Assembly (NCBI GenBank): GCA_944472135.2
Contig: OX235266.1
Coordinates: 18,618,186 to 18,682,185 of the forward strand
Origin: Trichobilharzia regenti
Taxonomy: Eukaryota > Platyhelminthes > Trematoda > Strigeidida > Schistosomatidae
Length of the DNA stretch: 64,000 bases
Direction of reading: 5' to 3'
The notes beneath the pieces were generated by a model, which saw nothing but the letters and a program-made list of their open reading frames with translations, was not told the origin of the DNA and ran no database searches. Made by a program: the position numbers and the translations under genes. This document shows positions 1-12,100 of this stretch, in pieces (position 1 is the stretch's first letter; every line of letters starts with the position of its first letter).

Positions 1-235
1 GTCACTTCATGAGGAGAAGTAAAATAAAATCAAATTGGCTCCTTAGACATATATAAATTTTACTTTCAAACTTCAGTTTCAACAAAACAAACTTGTCCTC
101 CCCACATCTTTCAAGCTTACTAGACACATGAACACTATGCGTAAACAGTATACCTGGATGAGTATTAATCTGATTAAACTTGGATAATATATTTCACAAC
201 TGAGTGACTGTTATTTGTGTTAGTTTGCTTTCTTG
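1..235. repeat. Diverged direct repeat, copy 1
   Basis: The stretch around CTTGTCCTCC...CTAGACACAT...TTAATCTGATTAAACTTG recurs, diverged, at about 2604-2800. The two copies flank the RTE/LTR/SINE/PLE block between them. Family unknown. Confidence 0.4.
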
Positions 236-339
236 TGCTTCGGTCACTTCCCACCCCCCTCTTCCCTGAACTGGAGAAGGTATCTCTCAGCAATCTATGA
301 AGTGAACACAACAGTGTAACAGTGCTGCTTAATATTACT

Positions 340-1435
340 GATGATATTTCTGATTGCGGTGGACATGATTTCGTGAAAGGTCACGACAAGCAAGAAGACA
401 AGAATTCATTAGGCTGAAATAAAAAAGACTCTAGAAGGTTTGGAAGATTCATGTTTAGCGTCACACAAACTCAAAGACCTGTACACGAAAGTCAGCAAGG
501 TCAGCGGCAGGAAGGTCTGGCAGCGAAGACACAACTTCAAGTGAGTATAGAAAAGATGGAGGTGATGAAGCTACCTGCCCAAAGGCAACAATAAGCACCA
601 ATCACGAACAACGGGAGATATTTGAGGAAAAAATCGCTTCATTCACTTATCTGGGTGACAGTGTTACATCAAAAGGAGGCTTGGATGAAGATATTGAAGG
701 CAAGATTGAATAGAAAAAGCAAGACCTTTATTACTCTGAATAAGAAATCAAACTTTTGGGAAGTGGCTAAAAGTATTACTATGACTGGCTACCTCAGACT
801 TTGTATCAATAGCTGACTTCACTGGGTCGATTATGAAGATCAGATGACCGTCAGAAAGACTTAGCAACAAGCAACTCTGACAACGAACCAATCAAGAATT
901 TATCGCTGAAATAAATGGAAACACACACACACACACTAAGAAGACCGTTAGATTATATCATGCATCAAGGCCGTCGAGTGGAACCCATATGGGAAACAAT
1001 GAGTTATATGCAGCTCTGACGATGGTGATATGGAGGGGATTACGTCAGGAGAAGAAGACAGATAATTAAAGATAATGAAGCCAACTAAAGGCAACGGCAG
1101 GTTGTTGAAGTCCTATTGTGGTGAGAGCAGGCCGTGAGAAAATATGAACAAGGCTGATTCAACAATCAATCACAGCAAAGTTAACGTGGCAAAATATGAT
1201 TCGCAGATAGAGAACTCTATTTGTCGAGGAATCCCGAAACAACCAATCAGAAGCCTGCGTTTGTCTGCCTAACTTCTGATAAACAACCAATCAGATGACT
1301 GCGCTTGTCTATAATAATGTATGTGAAATATGTATAAATACGTATTGATTTTCATAATAAAACGATTTGTTGCCTGGCCCTTGTCTTCTGTTGTTACACT
1401 ATGTTCCATTCGGAACCTTAAGGGAAGGACAGTGA
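340..1435 (+). mobile_element. RTE-type LINE, degraded 3' half, split by a solo LTR
   Basis: Contains broken RT C-terminal blocks seen in better copies: SIEKMEVMKLPAQRQQ, then a decayed SFTYLG-like block and KARLNRKSKTFITL. Its 3' end, normally GAAGCCCTATGTTCC, is interrupted: GAAGTCCTAT ends at 1116 and CTATGTTCCATTCGGAACC resumes at 1399. Not coding. Confidence 0.75.
1117..1398 (+). mobile_element. Solo LTR (gypsy-like), with target-site duplication CTAT
   Basis: 282 bp beginning TGTGGTGAGAGC and ending GTTGTTACA, so TG...CA, flanked by CTAT at 1113-1116 and 1399-1402. A TATAAATA box lies at 1333-1340 and an AATAAAA signal at 1356-1362, as expected of an LTR promoter and terminator. A second copy lies at 28651. 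A 4-bp duplication fits Ty3/gypsy integrases. Longer than the second copy because an internal CCAATCAGA-containing segment is duplicated. Confidence 0.85.
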
Positions 1436-1615
1436 TTTAACAGGATAATAATCTTTCCCTTTGAACAGTATTTCCTTTGTATTTTAACTTTGACAGGAAA
1501 CTTTTATCGAACTGCATTATTTTTAGTTATTATTTATACCGCCTCTAAGAAAACTTTTTTTCATCAAATTACCATATAACGGGGAGATAAACAGTAGGAT
1601 TTTGAGACAAAGGTT

Positions 1616-1805
1616 GTGCGTCGGTGGCACAGTGGTTAGGACTCTCGCCGACCATGCACATGGTCCGGGGTTCGAGCCCACGCCGGCGCACACCTGATAT
1701 CTATGGTTGGCCTGCAAAATTTGGGCTACCGATATCCATGCTGAAAATTCCATACTTGTACCAAAAATACAGTGTGGAATAAAGCTGTAAATCAAAAAAA
1801 AAAAA
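1616..1805 (+). repeat. tRNA-derived SINE, family C (GTGCGTCGG head), A-tailed
   Basis: Head GTGCGTCGG ... CCGGCGCAC folds back like an acceptor stem. Pol III A box-like GGCACAGTGGTTAGG and B box GGGTTCGAGCC are present. A conserved 3' body follows (CCTGATATCTATGGT ... GTGTGGAATAAAGCTG) and ends in a poly-A run. Confidence 0.85.
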
Positions 1806-2260
1806 TTCGATCATCCGCAGAACCTACTATGCAGCCCAGCTTGTTATTGTGGAAAAAGCTAAAAAATATGCTCCACTACAAGCTTCAAAAGTGCACAAGT
1901 GATTATATCACATCTCACACTATTTACCAATTTTCGTGTCTGTGTAAACAAACATACATAGGGAGGAGTAAATGTGCTTTGCATATGAGAGTGGGAGAGC
2001 ATATCCCAAAATGATTAGGAAAACAAATGAATTTTGACAAGACAATAGATGCAGGTGTCAGACTACCAACTTCGTCTATAGCTAAACATCTAATCGAGAT
2101 GAACCATAAGATTGATGTTAACTCAGCCTTTCAGGTCATCTATAAAAACGGTCAAGGGCGCTTATTGAAATACGCTGAGGCTATAGCTATTCATAGACTA
2201 AAGCCCCCCTTGTGTATTCAAAAACAGTTTGTCATTACTCTTAACCTACCTTGGTAATCC
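1806..2260 (+). mobile_element. Penelope-like element, GIY-YIG endonuclease fragment
   Basis: Translation gives IYQFSCLCKQTYIGRS (GIY-YIG core, Cys pair) then SSIAKHLIEMNHKIDVNSAF, RLLKYAEAIAIHRLKPPLC and the family's closing LPW stop at about 2256. One frameshift/stop separates the two halves (2014/2027). AT-rich sequence to 2600 is probably its 3' UTR. Confidence 0.85.
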
Positions 2261-2603
2261 TTATTTGATTGGATTACCAAACGTTTGTGTTAATTATTCT
2301 TAATTCCTTTTTCTCTCTCACTTTGTTTAATTTAACCTTTCTATATATATTGACTTGACAAGTAAATGTGTGATCAGATTTTTCGAAATGTATAGCGCAA
2401 ATACATCATATTTTTCTGATAATCTCCGTCTTCTAGTAACGCTAACAAAATTGACTTACTCCAGAAACAAATTAGAGAGGATAGGAGTAATCGGGTTTAC
2501 AGCTTCACTTGTGTTGTTGATCCTCCTTATAATGATTGTTTTTATGGTGTATAGAGAGGGAGAGAATGGAGAATTTCCCATAAATTTTCATTTTGTTCAT
2601 TGA

Positions 2604-2800
2604 TAGCTCATGAAAAGAAGGAAACTTAATCAAATGTATTCCTTACACAGTTAGACATTTTACCCTTGAACTTTAATTACAATTAAAAAAAATTGTCCTC
2701 CTCTAGACACATTATCACTAGGCATAAATAGTACGCCTCACTGATCCTTAATCTGATTAACTTGAACAACATTTTACCACTTGCTGACTGATCGCTTGAC
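2604..2800. repeat. Diverged direct repeat, copy 2
   Basis: Same order of words as at 1-235 (TTGTCCTCC, TAGACACAT, CACTAGGCATAAA/CACTATGCGTAAA, TTAATCTGATTAA). The 2800-3045 stretch after it holds nothing I recognise. Confidence 0.4.
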
Positions 2801-3049
2801 TGATTCTGAATGGCATAAAAAAGAAAACGGTAATCATAAGGCGGTAAATAAAGGCATTCATGTGTGAATACAAATGTTAGGTCGACAAATTTTGGACAGA
2901 ATCAATGAAAAGCTGATGTGACAGGACAAAAGTACCAAACGTACCGAGAAAAGAACACGTTTAAAACATCCAATCTAGCAGGTGTAAAGGAGTAGAGGAA
3001 ATTAGTCGTGCAGATGAGAGGTAGTCAACAGCATAACTTATTATTACTA

Positions 3050-4020
3050 TTATTGTTCCCTTGGGTTACGAGTGTAAAACAGGATCTCATCAGCACGTCC
3101 CCACTTTGAAATAATACAGATTTGTAATTCAAGTGGATGATTTGCAATTAATAGTGTTCTCTGAGCTGGTTGGTTTAGTTGCGAAGCTTTCGTCGTCCTC
3201 CTGCTGGACAACATCTTCAGCGCAATATTTAGCATAAGGTGAAATGATTTAAATTCTTCGTGAGTGATATAATTGCGTCTCCCGGTAACCACCTTTACAT
3301 ATGTATTGACCATTTTCTATTTACTTGGATTTTAAACTTTCGCGTCTCATGAGTTACTTTTTATTAGTTGGTATATTTCGTCTATATTAATGTGTTTGTT
3401 AATTGCATATTCATTTGAGTACCAGGTTTCTAGAAATTCCCTGACTGCACTTTTGGTGTTTCCTCTGTCTAAGAGTTCGACATTATCCCAGTCAAACTGA
3501 CGTCCATAATTGTCTTTATGCATTGGTATGAAAGAATATATGTCGTGTCTTTTCACGGCTGATTTGTGTTCCTGGATTCTGATTCAAAGGGGACGCCCAC
3601 TTTGACCGATGTAATGTCTGTTACAGTTCATACATGGAATTTATTTTGTAAATGGTATTAATTTTATCTCCATTTGCAGTTGGATCTTTCGGTTTGCATA
3701 ATATCGAATTAAGTGATCTGACTGGTTTGTGTGGTATATCTGTATCAAACGGTTTAAGTATTCTAGCTGTTATTTCAGAGATATTTTTCACGTATGGTAG
3801 GATGATGATGGTTCCTTATTGGTGTTTTGATTCAACTTTAAACACTTTTTGATGAAATTTTGTGAATAACCATTCTTCTTGAAGACAGTTCTTAGGTATT
3901 TTTCTTCCATTCTTTTCAACTCTGGAGTCCTACAATGTGTTTGAACTCTTCTAAGCAATGTCCTCACACAGTTTCTCTTGTGACTAATCGGGTTATCGCT
4001 ACTATAGCTGAGTAGGTGAT
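3050..4020 (-). mobile_element. Penelope-like element, RT end plus linker plus endonuclease
   Basis: Minus strand reads NPISHKRNCVRTLLRRVQTH, KKNGYSQNFIKKCLK, then CNRHYIGQSGRPL (GIY-YIG), VKRHDIYSFIPMHKDNYGRQ, STKSAVREFLETWYSNEY-like sequence and a degraded tail to about 3050. Several stops and frameshifts. Head-to-head with the next entry at about 4020. Confidence 0.8.
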
Positions 4021-4024
4021 CGTC

Positions 4025-4800
4025 TTACCATATTTAAAGAATATATCAGAAATCACTACAAGACTCTTCAATCCTTTAGGAATTAACGTCGTACACAAAC
4101 CAGCAAAACCACTTCAATGAGTTCTATGTCAACCGAAAGACTTAACAGCGAAAGAAGATAAAACCAACATCATCTACAAAATACATTGAAACAACTGCGA
4201 GAAACACTACACTGGCGAAGGTAGACGTCCCCTTCGTCTTCGTATCCACGAACATAAACCAGCCGTCAAAAGATGGGACATCCACTCCCACACTCATATC
4301 GCTGCATACAGACAACCACGGATATCAGTTCGACTGGAACAACGTTCAAATATTAGACAGAGGAAACAACACGGGTGCTAGAGTACTTTTATAAGCTTGG
4401 CATTCCAGTGAATCATCAATCAATAGACACATCTAGATAGACAAAATTTATCAACCCATACGAAAGAAACCTCACACACAAAGGGTCAAAGCTCAAGTCA
4501 AAGAAACAATCAGTTTCAATACGAGTAACCTAGAAGGTGTGAATATTTAGGAATGATTTCATTTTTTAGAAGGTGTGAAAACACACAAAAACAACCAGTC
4601 ATGTCCAAGGTCATCCGCCGAGAGAGATGATTAATAAACTCGTGGAGAAATCTAAAAGCTCACTTCAAATTGAAGTATGCTCTGAAGGTGTTACCTAGAG
4701 TTGGGGCGATGAAAGCTTCGCAAATTAACTATCCAGCTCAGAGAACACAACCACATCAAAATCCAGATTTCCTAAAGTCTTCCCAATAGTCGTCCAGCCT
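4025..4800 (+). mobile_element. Penelope-like element, endonuclease half, inverted relative to the previous copy
   Basis: Reads DKTNIIYKIH*NNCEKHYTG and RRPLRLRIHEHKPAVKRWDI, then degraded remains of the same C-terminal blocks as the 3050-4020 copy. Internal stops. Confidence 0.75.
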
Positions 4801-5480
4801 ATTTCTGTCTCCTCACTCCCACGCACAATCTGTCGCGTGATCCACTCCACCATATTTAAGAATATCATCGGTTATATTCATCATTTTCAAGAGAATTGTA
4901 CGATGGAGTTCTAGTTCTGTATCAACCGTGTCATGAAAGTGTATTTATGAAAATTCACAAGTATAAAGAATATATATGCTCTCCAATTCCTCCTAGAAGT
5001 TGATATATCTCCCCGGTAAACTGACGTTTTCAATGTATCATCCTCTCTACTACCTATCATAGCATTTAGCAAGTGAAATGTAGAATTCTACACCTCTTAG
5101 GTTGTGAATAATTTTATATTTTCTGAGAAGTTTGAAAGTTGAACATTTATCACTACAAAAAGTGTCGTCCATTTATCTCTTCTGCACAAAAAGACTTAGG
5201 ATAATTTCTCTAAACAGACACTTATCTTATAGCATCATACAAAATGTAAGGTAGTAGCGGTTCTAGGGAAAGCTACAAGACATATCTGTCCCTTTAGCTG
5301 TAGATGATATGACTAAACATAAGCTACATATCTGAGTTGCATTCCAAACCTTAGATAATGGACATTCTAGAAACTTCATTGAAATGAATATGAAGAAAGA
5401 AACCTTTCCTAGGAAAATCACAGTGCCAGAGTAGACACTATTTATGATTTCCCAATTCAAAGATGACAACAGTCGATGTA
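4801..5480. other. No recognised feature
   Basis: AT-rich sequence with no repeat family or coding signal I can support. Confidence 0.4.
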
Positions 5481-5481
5481 G

Positions 5482-6970
5482 GGATAAAACTTGGGCACTG
5501 TTGTAGTAGAGTATAATTACATTATGGATAAAATTTTATTTTGAAATAGTCTCTCAGTGTTACATATACAGTAATATTTATTGATGACCACGCTTCGAGC
5601 ACAATTTATCATTATTGCTCATAATCATATCAAGGCACTACTCACACAACTTTCTTGCTTCATTTATATTATTATTGTATCCTTTAGTTCCTAGAGGAAC
5701 ATAGGGCTTCAGCTGTGCATCTCCATTGCCTTCGGTTTTCTGACAACTTTTTCACCCTGCTCCAGGTCTGTCCACATGCTTTCATCTCCTCCTCGCATGA
5801 CCTCCTTCAAGTCACCCTTGGACGACCAAGTCGCCGCCTCCCTTTCGGGTTCCACTCGAGGGCTTGTCTAGTGATGTCACTTGATGGTTTCCTCAGAGTA
5901 TGGCCAATCCATCTCCATTTCTTTCTGCCTATTTGTTTCACAATCGGTTCCTGGTTGGTTCGCTCATTGCCAGAGATCCCTGTTGCCGATCTTTTCTGGC
6001 CGGTCATCTGATCTTGAGTATTGAGCGAAGACAGCTGTTAATGAAGGTCTGAAGTTTGTTTGAGATGCTCTTTATGACTCGCCAAGTTTCATTTATATAC
6101 ATGAGTAAAAATTGATGATTAGACATTTGAATAAAATCAATATAAGATAAAGTAGATTGAGAAATAATAATATGAGTGTTAGCAATCAAATACAATCAGA
6201 TGGGAAATAAGACGAGGGTTTTTATAGTCAAAATAAATAAGTAACTTGTTAGAATGTTGTGATGTGCATGATTTGAAATAGAATTTTAAGATTATTCATT
6301 ATCCTCCTCTGATTTGACTGGTAATAATATCTTCCATATTTGCATTGAGTCATTTCTGTTGCATGTGTTGTTGGGTGTGTAGACTCAATGAACCAGAATT
6401 CAGTAATCAACCACCTCTCTCTCCACTCACCTACCTATATTAGTTGTTAGAATTTTGACTCTTGTGTGGTTGTGTGCTGATGCATGCAGTGCAATGCAGT
6501 GCTAAGCTTTTTTCTAAATTATTTATCTTCACAGGTAGGGTCAGTTATTCTAATCTTAGTTAAATTCTTATATTCGGACAATCTGACTACCTTCTATCTA
6601 CTAGTTAAGCCTGTGTTGTTGACCTCACTCACAGTCATTGCAAGGTATTTTGTAAATTATATATTTTTGTTTAGTTTGGTCCACCGGGTCCTTCAGCCCA
6701 CAGGGCTTGTCCAACCTGAATGAGTTTGTAGGTTTGATAACCACCCTAATTCCTGCTTTATTGAGAATCTTAAGTAGGAAGGGTCTCAGATGATCCCGCT
6801 TTATATGATAAAACTGTAGATGCCTTCTTTTCTTTCTTATTTATGTTGTGTGTGTGTGTGCCTTGATATGATGATGAGCGGCAATAATTTGTGCTCGAAA
6901 GGTGGTTATCATTAAATATGACTGCATATGTAACACTGTGTAACTTTATCGAAATAAAGGTACTTATCCG
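5482..6970 (+). mobile_element. Long-terminal-inverted-repeat element, copy 1
   Basis: Left arm begins GATAAAACTTGGGCACTG and runs about 175 bp to CACACAACTTTCTTGC. The right arm (about 6846-6968: GCCTTGATATGATGATGAGC ... CACTGTGTAA) is its reverse complement. The interior carries no long open frame, so this is non-autonomous. Four further copies occur in the window. An RTE fragment is inserted at 5670-6087. Confidence 0.75.
5670..6087 (-). mobile_element. RTE-type LINE 3' fragment with perfect target-site duplication
   Basis: Flanked by TTCATTTATAT at 5659-5669 and 6088-6098. An uninterrupted target is seen in another copy at about 54855. Minus strand encodes [20 protein letters not shown] and [14 protein letters not shown], the RTE C-terminal blocks, and ends in the family 3' end (GAAGCCCTATGTTCC) and a (TAA)n tail at 5670. 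Confidence 0.9.
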
Positions 6971-7329
6971 TTTTAAACCAACTTGAATAAAGTTGACAAA
7001 AACAATGGCTAGTGTGCAAAATAAAAGGTGGTACAGTCTTTTTTTCTCCCGTCAATTTCTCATTAGATATGTACAGCTTCGAAAAGTATTGTTCACCACA
7101 GAGAAATTTTCAACGTACTTGAGGATGTTACAACTGAACGGAGTCTCCAAACTTTTGTGCGACCCATTTCAAACAATTTGCTAACATACAGACGTTTAAG
7201 AGGTTAAGAGGCGAGGAAATAAACTTGAGTCGAGCTAAAAGGGCATTTGGAAGGTCAAAACAACAATGTTTACCACTAAACCAAAGAAGGGAGGTTACAG
7301 TACATCCACCCTGGCTGGTATCAAAACAG
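6971..7329. other. No recognised feature
   Basis: A short open frame at 6993-7184 shows no family resemblance and is not supported as coding. Confidence 0.4.
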
Positions 7330-7720
7330 AGTTTACCAAGGAAGGTTTAGTGTGATGATGACCTGTCGCTCTGAATGCATAAAGGTGGTTTGAACTTCCT
7401 AATTGTCACCAAAGGTTTCAAAAGCCTTAGGATACGCCCTTCCCTAAACATACTTTATAGATAGGTTTAAAAGATGCGTGGAAACATCAATTTTATGTCC
7501 TGTCTCTATAATATGTTTCGTAAAATAAGAGCCAGGTCGTCTGTTCTCACCATTAGTGAATTTCGGGGATTCTATTTGCTTCAAAAGCCATTTGGAAGTA
7601 TGCTTTAAAGCCAGGCCTCAGTTGCAGAGATCGATGAGTCCTGTATATCCACAAGTACATTCAAATCGGTAAATACAGGAAGATGTGATATCATTTTTCT
7701 CACTTACATAGTTTATACCT
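7330..7720 (-). mobile_element. Penelope-like element, decayed endonuclease fragment
   Basis: Minus strand gives ITSSCIYRFECTCGYTGLID, a decayed GIY-YIG block, then HIIETGHKIDVSTH, corresponding to the SSIxxHLIExGHKIDV block of other copies. Stops interrupt it. Confidence 0.65.
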
Positions 7721-8264
7721 CGAGGGGTCAAGTGTGAACAAAAATAGAAATTTGGGTACACTGTCGGAGGAGTTACGTAATAGGGATAACTGGTGGATTA
7801 GTAGGTGATAAGTAGCCGATAAGCTACATTACAGTATGAGTTCAACTCAAATCATAGCGAGAAAAGGTCAAAGTTTGAAGCTGATGGTTACGTAATTAAA
7901 CTAGAAGGAGGGTAAAGGCATTCAGCTAACAGATTAAGAAAAGAGCTGACAACTGCTTCTATTTTTGAAAAAAGAAATCAGGTTTCAGGAATTTCGTGGA
8001 GGTTGTATGGGCAAACTTGAGATTGATTGAACTATATTAAATATATATAAATATATATTATATTATATTATATTAAGGCAATTCAAGGTGTTCACTTCAT
8101 GAATTATATCCTAGTGATGCCTAAGATATGGTCTTTTTGGTATGTGTTCAGAAATCTCGAAGGTTTTAGTCTTCTTTCTCAGATCCCAAGGTAACTGACA
8201 CTGCAGTTATATGTAAATTTGCTTACAAAATTAGAGTTAACTTAAGAAAGGTACCTCCGACAGT
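7721..8264. other. No recognised feature
   Basis: AT-rich sequence including a TATA/TATTA-rich run at about 8035-8080. Nothing supported. Confidence 0.35.
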
Positions 8265-8625
8265 CGGTATTAAACAGTTGCAGGCAATTGGCAGGAAGTC
8301 TTTCACCTAGACCTCGTGACTGTTGAAACTAGTCATCAGTGTCCTGAAGGAATAACTGATATGCCTTCTGAAATTCGAACTTGTCATCCATTGTTGAAGC
8401 CAGAGACATAACCACTGAGGTATTCGGGCTCGTGATTCACCTTCTGTGGGACACTATGCAGTAACTGGTGAGATATGCCTAGTTCCAACTTTGGTTTACA
8501 CTGAATTCCATCAGTCAAGTTTGCAAAGTGCTCACCACGCTAGGTGGCTTGCTGACAACGGCCAGCTAGCACGAGACCTAAGTCCAAGGCTTCCTGCCAA
8601 TTGCCTTCAACTATATAATACCAAC
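8265..8625. repeat. Small palindromic element with about 60-bp inverted ends and a tRNA-like core
   Basis: GGTATTAAACAGTTGCAGGC AATTGGCAGGAAG at the left is matched in inverse by CTTCCTGCCAATTGCC TTCAACTATATAATACC at the right. The interior, read on minus, has A box-like CTCAGTGGTTATG and B box-like AGTTCGAATTTC. Confidence 0.55.
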
Positions 8626-8994
8626 AATTCATGGTGCATCTCGGTGGTGAGCCATCTAGCATGACTAATAGAATTCAATCTGAACCGCAGATAGGACTAG
8701 ACACATTACACTAGTTACTAACTCATGTCTAATCCAAAAAATTATCTCCGATAGACGGAAACCTGGCCTTTTTATTCTCTTTTATTCTGAATATTCGCTC
8801 GAAGGTCATTCATTCACCTGGATAATTCGTATTCTGTAACACTGCTAACCAAACGAAAGATATTCTGTGCAAGCTAACCATCAGTCAGTGAGTTTATAAG
8901 TTAGTTAAAATCCATAGTTGCTTTTTTATGAAGACTATAAGAAAAATTCTTTACAATACCCACTTTTTTTCTCTCACTTTTGCTTCTCATCCAG

Positions 8995-9114
8995 GATAGC
9001 GTTGCTCTGAAATCTGACATGGAAATGAATGAAGCTGAACAAGCTGGTGAAAAAGTCAAACAGTACTGTGGAAAACTTCAATTCTCACTGGATTACGACT
9101 TTCAGAAGGCTGAG
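8995..9114 (+). CDS. Syt1: Synaptotagmin exon a: linker and first C2A strand
   Basis: A pyrimidine-rich tract ends in CCAG before 8995, and TGAG|GTATGT follows at 9114. The exon is 120 nt, exactly 40 codons, phase 0 at both ends. It encodes an acidic stretch ([13 protein letters not shown]) and then [14 protein letters not shown], which matches the family signature KLQYSLDYDFQ at the start of C2A. No ATG or membrane segment is present, so at least one coding exon precedes it. Confidence 0.95.
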
Positions 9115-12100
9115 GTATGTACATAGATCCGTGCATGTTACGTAATCACTGCTATTCCCACTTCTTCCTTACCCGATAACTTGCTAATAAGTAAAAAGCT
9201 GAATAATAATGGCAATAATTTGCTTTATTCCAAATCAGTACTTGTGATACACAATGGAATTCTCAGCATTTCACTACAGACAGTATTGCATCCAGTTAGT
9301 ACATTAACAATAAATAAAATTCTGCATAGATTAAGGGGTAATCTCAGTTAGTTTTGACAACAACATATTAGCATGTCGGTAGCAAAGCCAAAGATGAACA
9401 GAATGTTTGAAGGTGTTAGAAAAGTAGATACTCGCCTATTTACTGGCGTAAGCAGAAGAAAGAGACAAAGCTGCACATAATAGAAAAAAAGAGAGAGAAA
9501 AGGAAAAGAAAGAAAGAAAGCGTTGTTCCTATAAATGACATAAGTTGGAAAGACGAGATCCCGTTGTTCTACTGACTATTTAATAAGTTATAGGTATCCC
9601 GCCTAATCCTTTCTTTATCGCACAGAACATAAGCTAAGTAGGATATAGTTGTGCGAGCATACAGTTTCCTATATAGTCTTCTGGTTCTGCCTGATGAGAA
9701 AGATACAAGGGGAGAGTTGTGAATGAAGAGGGTGGTGTGAGTTAGATAGATAGAATGGATTTAGCCCATTTTTCACATAAGTCCACGTGCCTGTAGACCA
9801 GAATATTAACAAATTAAATAAATTAATTAAGAAATTGATTTACCTGTGATATTTTGTTATGAATAATTTAAAGTGTACACTGAATTGATTGACTACAACT
9901 CTATCTGATTAGTTAGATAACTAAGCCTGTTGTGAGACTTTAAACTACTTATATTGTTCGATTTCAGTAGTATAGTTTATCTTTGTATTGCTAATATTAT
10001 TGTGTTTTGTGAACATATGTTCAGCTGATGCATGCCAAAATAAAGGGAAAAAACACGTACATTAATGTCTGAAAATACGTTTAACCAAAAATATGCGTAG
10101 GTTTGACAAATGAAAAAGTATCATTTGAGATTATAAGGAAATACATTTAAACGTGTCTAGTTCATGTGATCCTGGATCGATTTAGGAATTAGCAACAAAT
10201 CAGATTTTCAATTGTTACTTTTTAGGGTTTCATTGATTTTAGGTTGATCACGAGTTGATATCAGTTAGAGAAACAGTGAATAATGGATACCTGTTTCGTT
10301 CCGGATTCACATTGTTCATCAATATACACTCGTGACAGCAATGAGGATCGAATCAAGGACCTTGAGGCTAATAGGAGAGCTCGTAGACTAATCAACCGGA
10401 AATTCTAAGCTCTGTAAGCTTGGGATATATAGTGCCACCGCCAGTGAATGTATTTGTTCGCAAACCAAATCTGACTGGCCCCACTGCTCACAACTTCTCA
10501 CTGGAACTCCAGTGAACTTCATTCTGTAGTTAATTTGTAGGGATCCGATTTGTTTCAGCTTTGGTTAATATCAGTTAGAGAACCATTGAAAAAGAGGACG
10601 AAGTACTCTCTAGACAACTGTTTTGTCCTAGTTCGGGACTCTGCAGCATTACACACCCACCAGGATTTGAACCAAAGTACTCCAAGTTACGAAGCTACAC
10701 TCTTTGTTCATCCAGGCACTTGAGCAAGGATCCAATAGCTTATGAATTCTAATTTGTGTTAACTCACTATTCTTAATGCCACCTCACTCCGAATGTCTAT
10801 TGCGAGTATTTTTGCATATGCTATACTTGGTGGCCCCCACTGCTTATGACTTCTCAGTGGAACTACAGGCAAATTTGTCCTGTACTTACCTAATGGTACT
10901 GGTTAGTGGTGACGCTGAAATGAGCTGGATGACAGAAGTTAAAGCTCATCGGCCATTGGATTCAATCTCAGTGGTGGAAGGGTCAACGGCTTTGACCACT
11001 CAACCTAAAACTCTAGGATTCTCCTCCTGTAGGACGGAGTCAGGGATGTATACTATGAAGCGTCTCATACTAACAGTAATCATGGATGGTTTTCAATGGT
11101 TCTCTTACTCCCCTTTATCCGTGATCAGTTTACTTGTATCCCATCGAGAAGTAACAGATGTTTGTATTCCTACCTAGAGGCTGAATAGCGATGAACAAGG
11201 TTATGGACTGAAACTTTACTGGATGGGGAGTATGGGGACGCTGAGACGAAACAGCTGCCATCTTTGGTTTTGTATAGTAGAGTCAATAGGCCATTGATTT
11301 CTACTGAAACCCTCCTTGAAGACAAAGTGTATGTTTCAAAAACCAGGGTTTAAAGAATGCTGCACATATGGTTAGATTATTCAAACACATTCCGACTGCA
11401 AATCAAGTTGAATCGAGCCTCACCTATAGGTAAATATGTTGGCTATTTTGAGTGGAAAACAAAATGAATTGAAGTTACTTGTTTTGTTGGTGGCTGGTAG
11501 TGAAATCCAGGATGTGCATTTCAGTATCGATCACTGTGATCTACATCTTATTATTATTATTGCATCCATGCGTTCCAGACAGAACTTGTATCTTAAGCGG
11601 TGAATCTCCATTTCCCTCTGTTTTCAATCGCCTCTTTTAGTTGAATCGGTGCAATGAAAGATATTGATGAGCGTAAAGGTATAATAAAAAAGTTCAGAAA
11701 TCGTATGAATAATACTCAAGGATTTGATTGTGAGCAGTAATAAACTGTTCTCAGATCCTCATCAAAATATTAATACTGTATCACTCACTGATTGTGTGTG
11801 TGTGTTCTACGAATACAGGGGGCTCGATTCGCATTTGCCAGTTTACGCCGACTCTGGTGTAGACGAGATGTTCGACTATCGACCAAAGGGCGGGTGTACT
11901 GTTCATCAGTCCGCTCCGTCCTCCTTTATGGTTGTGAGACCTGGCCACTGAGAGTGGAAGACATGAAAAGATTAACTGTCTTTGATCATAGGTGCCTGCG
12001 TTCTATCTCCCGTGTGAAGTGGCATAATAAGGTGAGCAACATGGAGGTTAGGCGTAGAGTTCTACGTAAACAGGGGAAATCAATCGACGAAGTCGTGAAG

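Noticed and set aside
2355..2603. 82-codon frame with a hydrophobic segment (IGVIGFTASLVLLILLIMIV) as the synaptotagmin membrane exon
   Set aside because: The following residues lack the Cys/Lys-rich linker, no donor in the right phase is seen, and the stretch lies in what looks like PLE 3' UTR.
10776..11177. 133-codon protein
   Set aside because: Runs through an old tRNA-like SINE; no family resemblance or codon signal.
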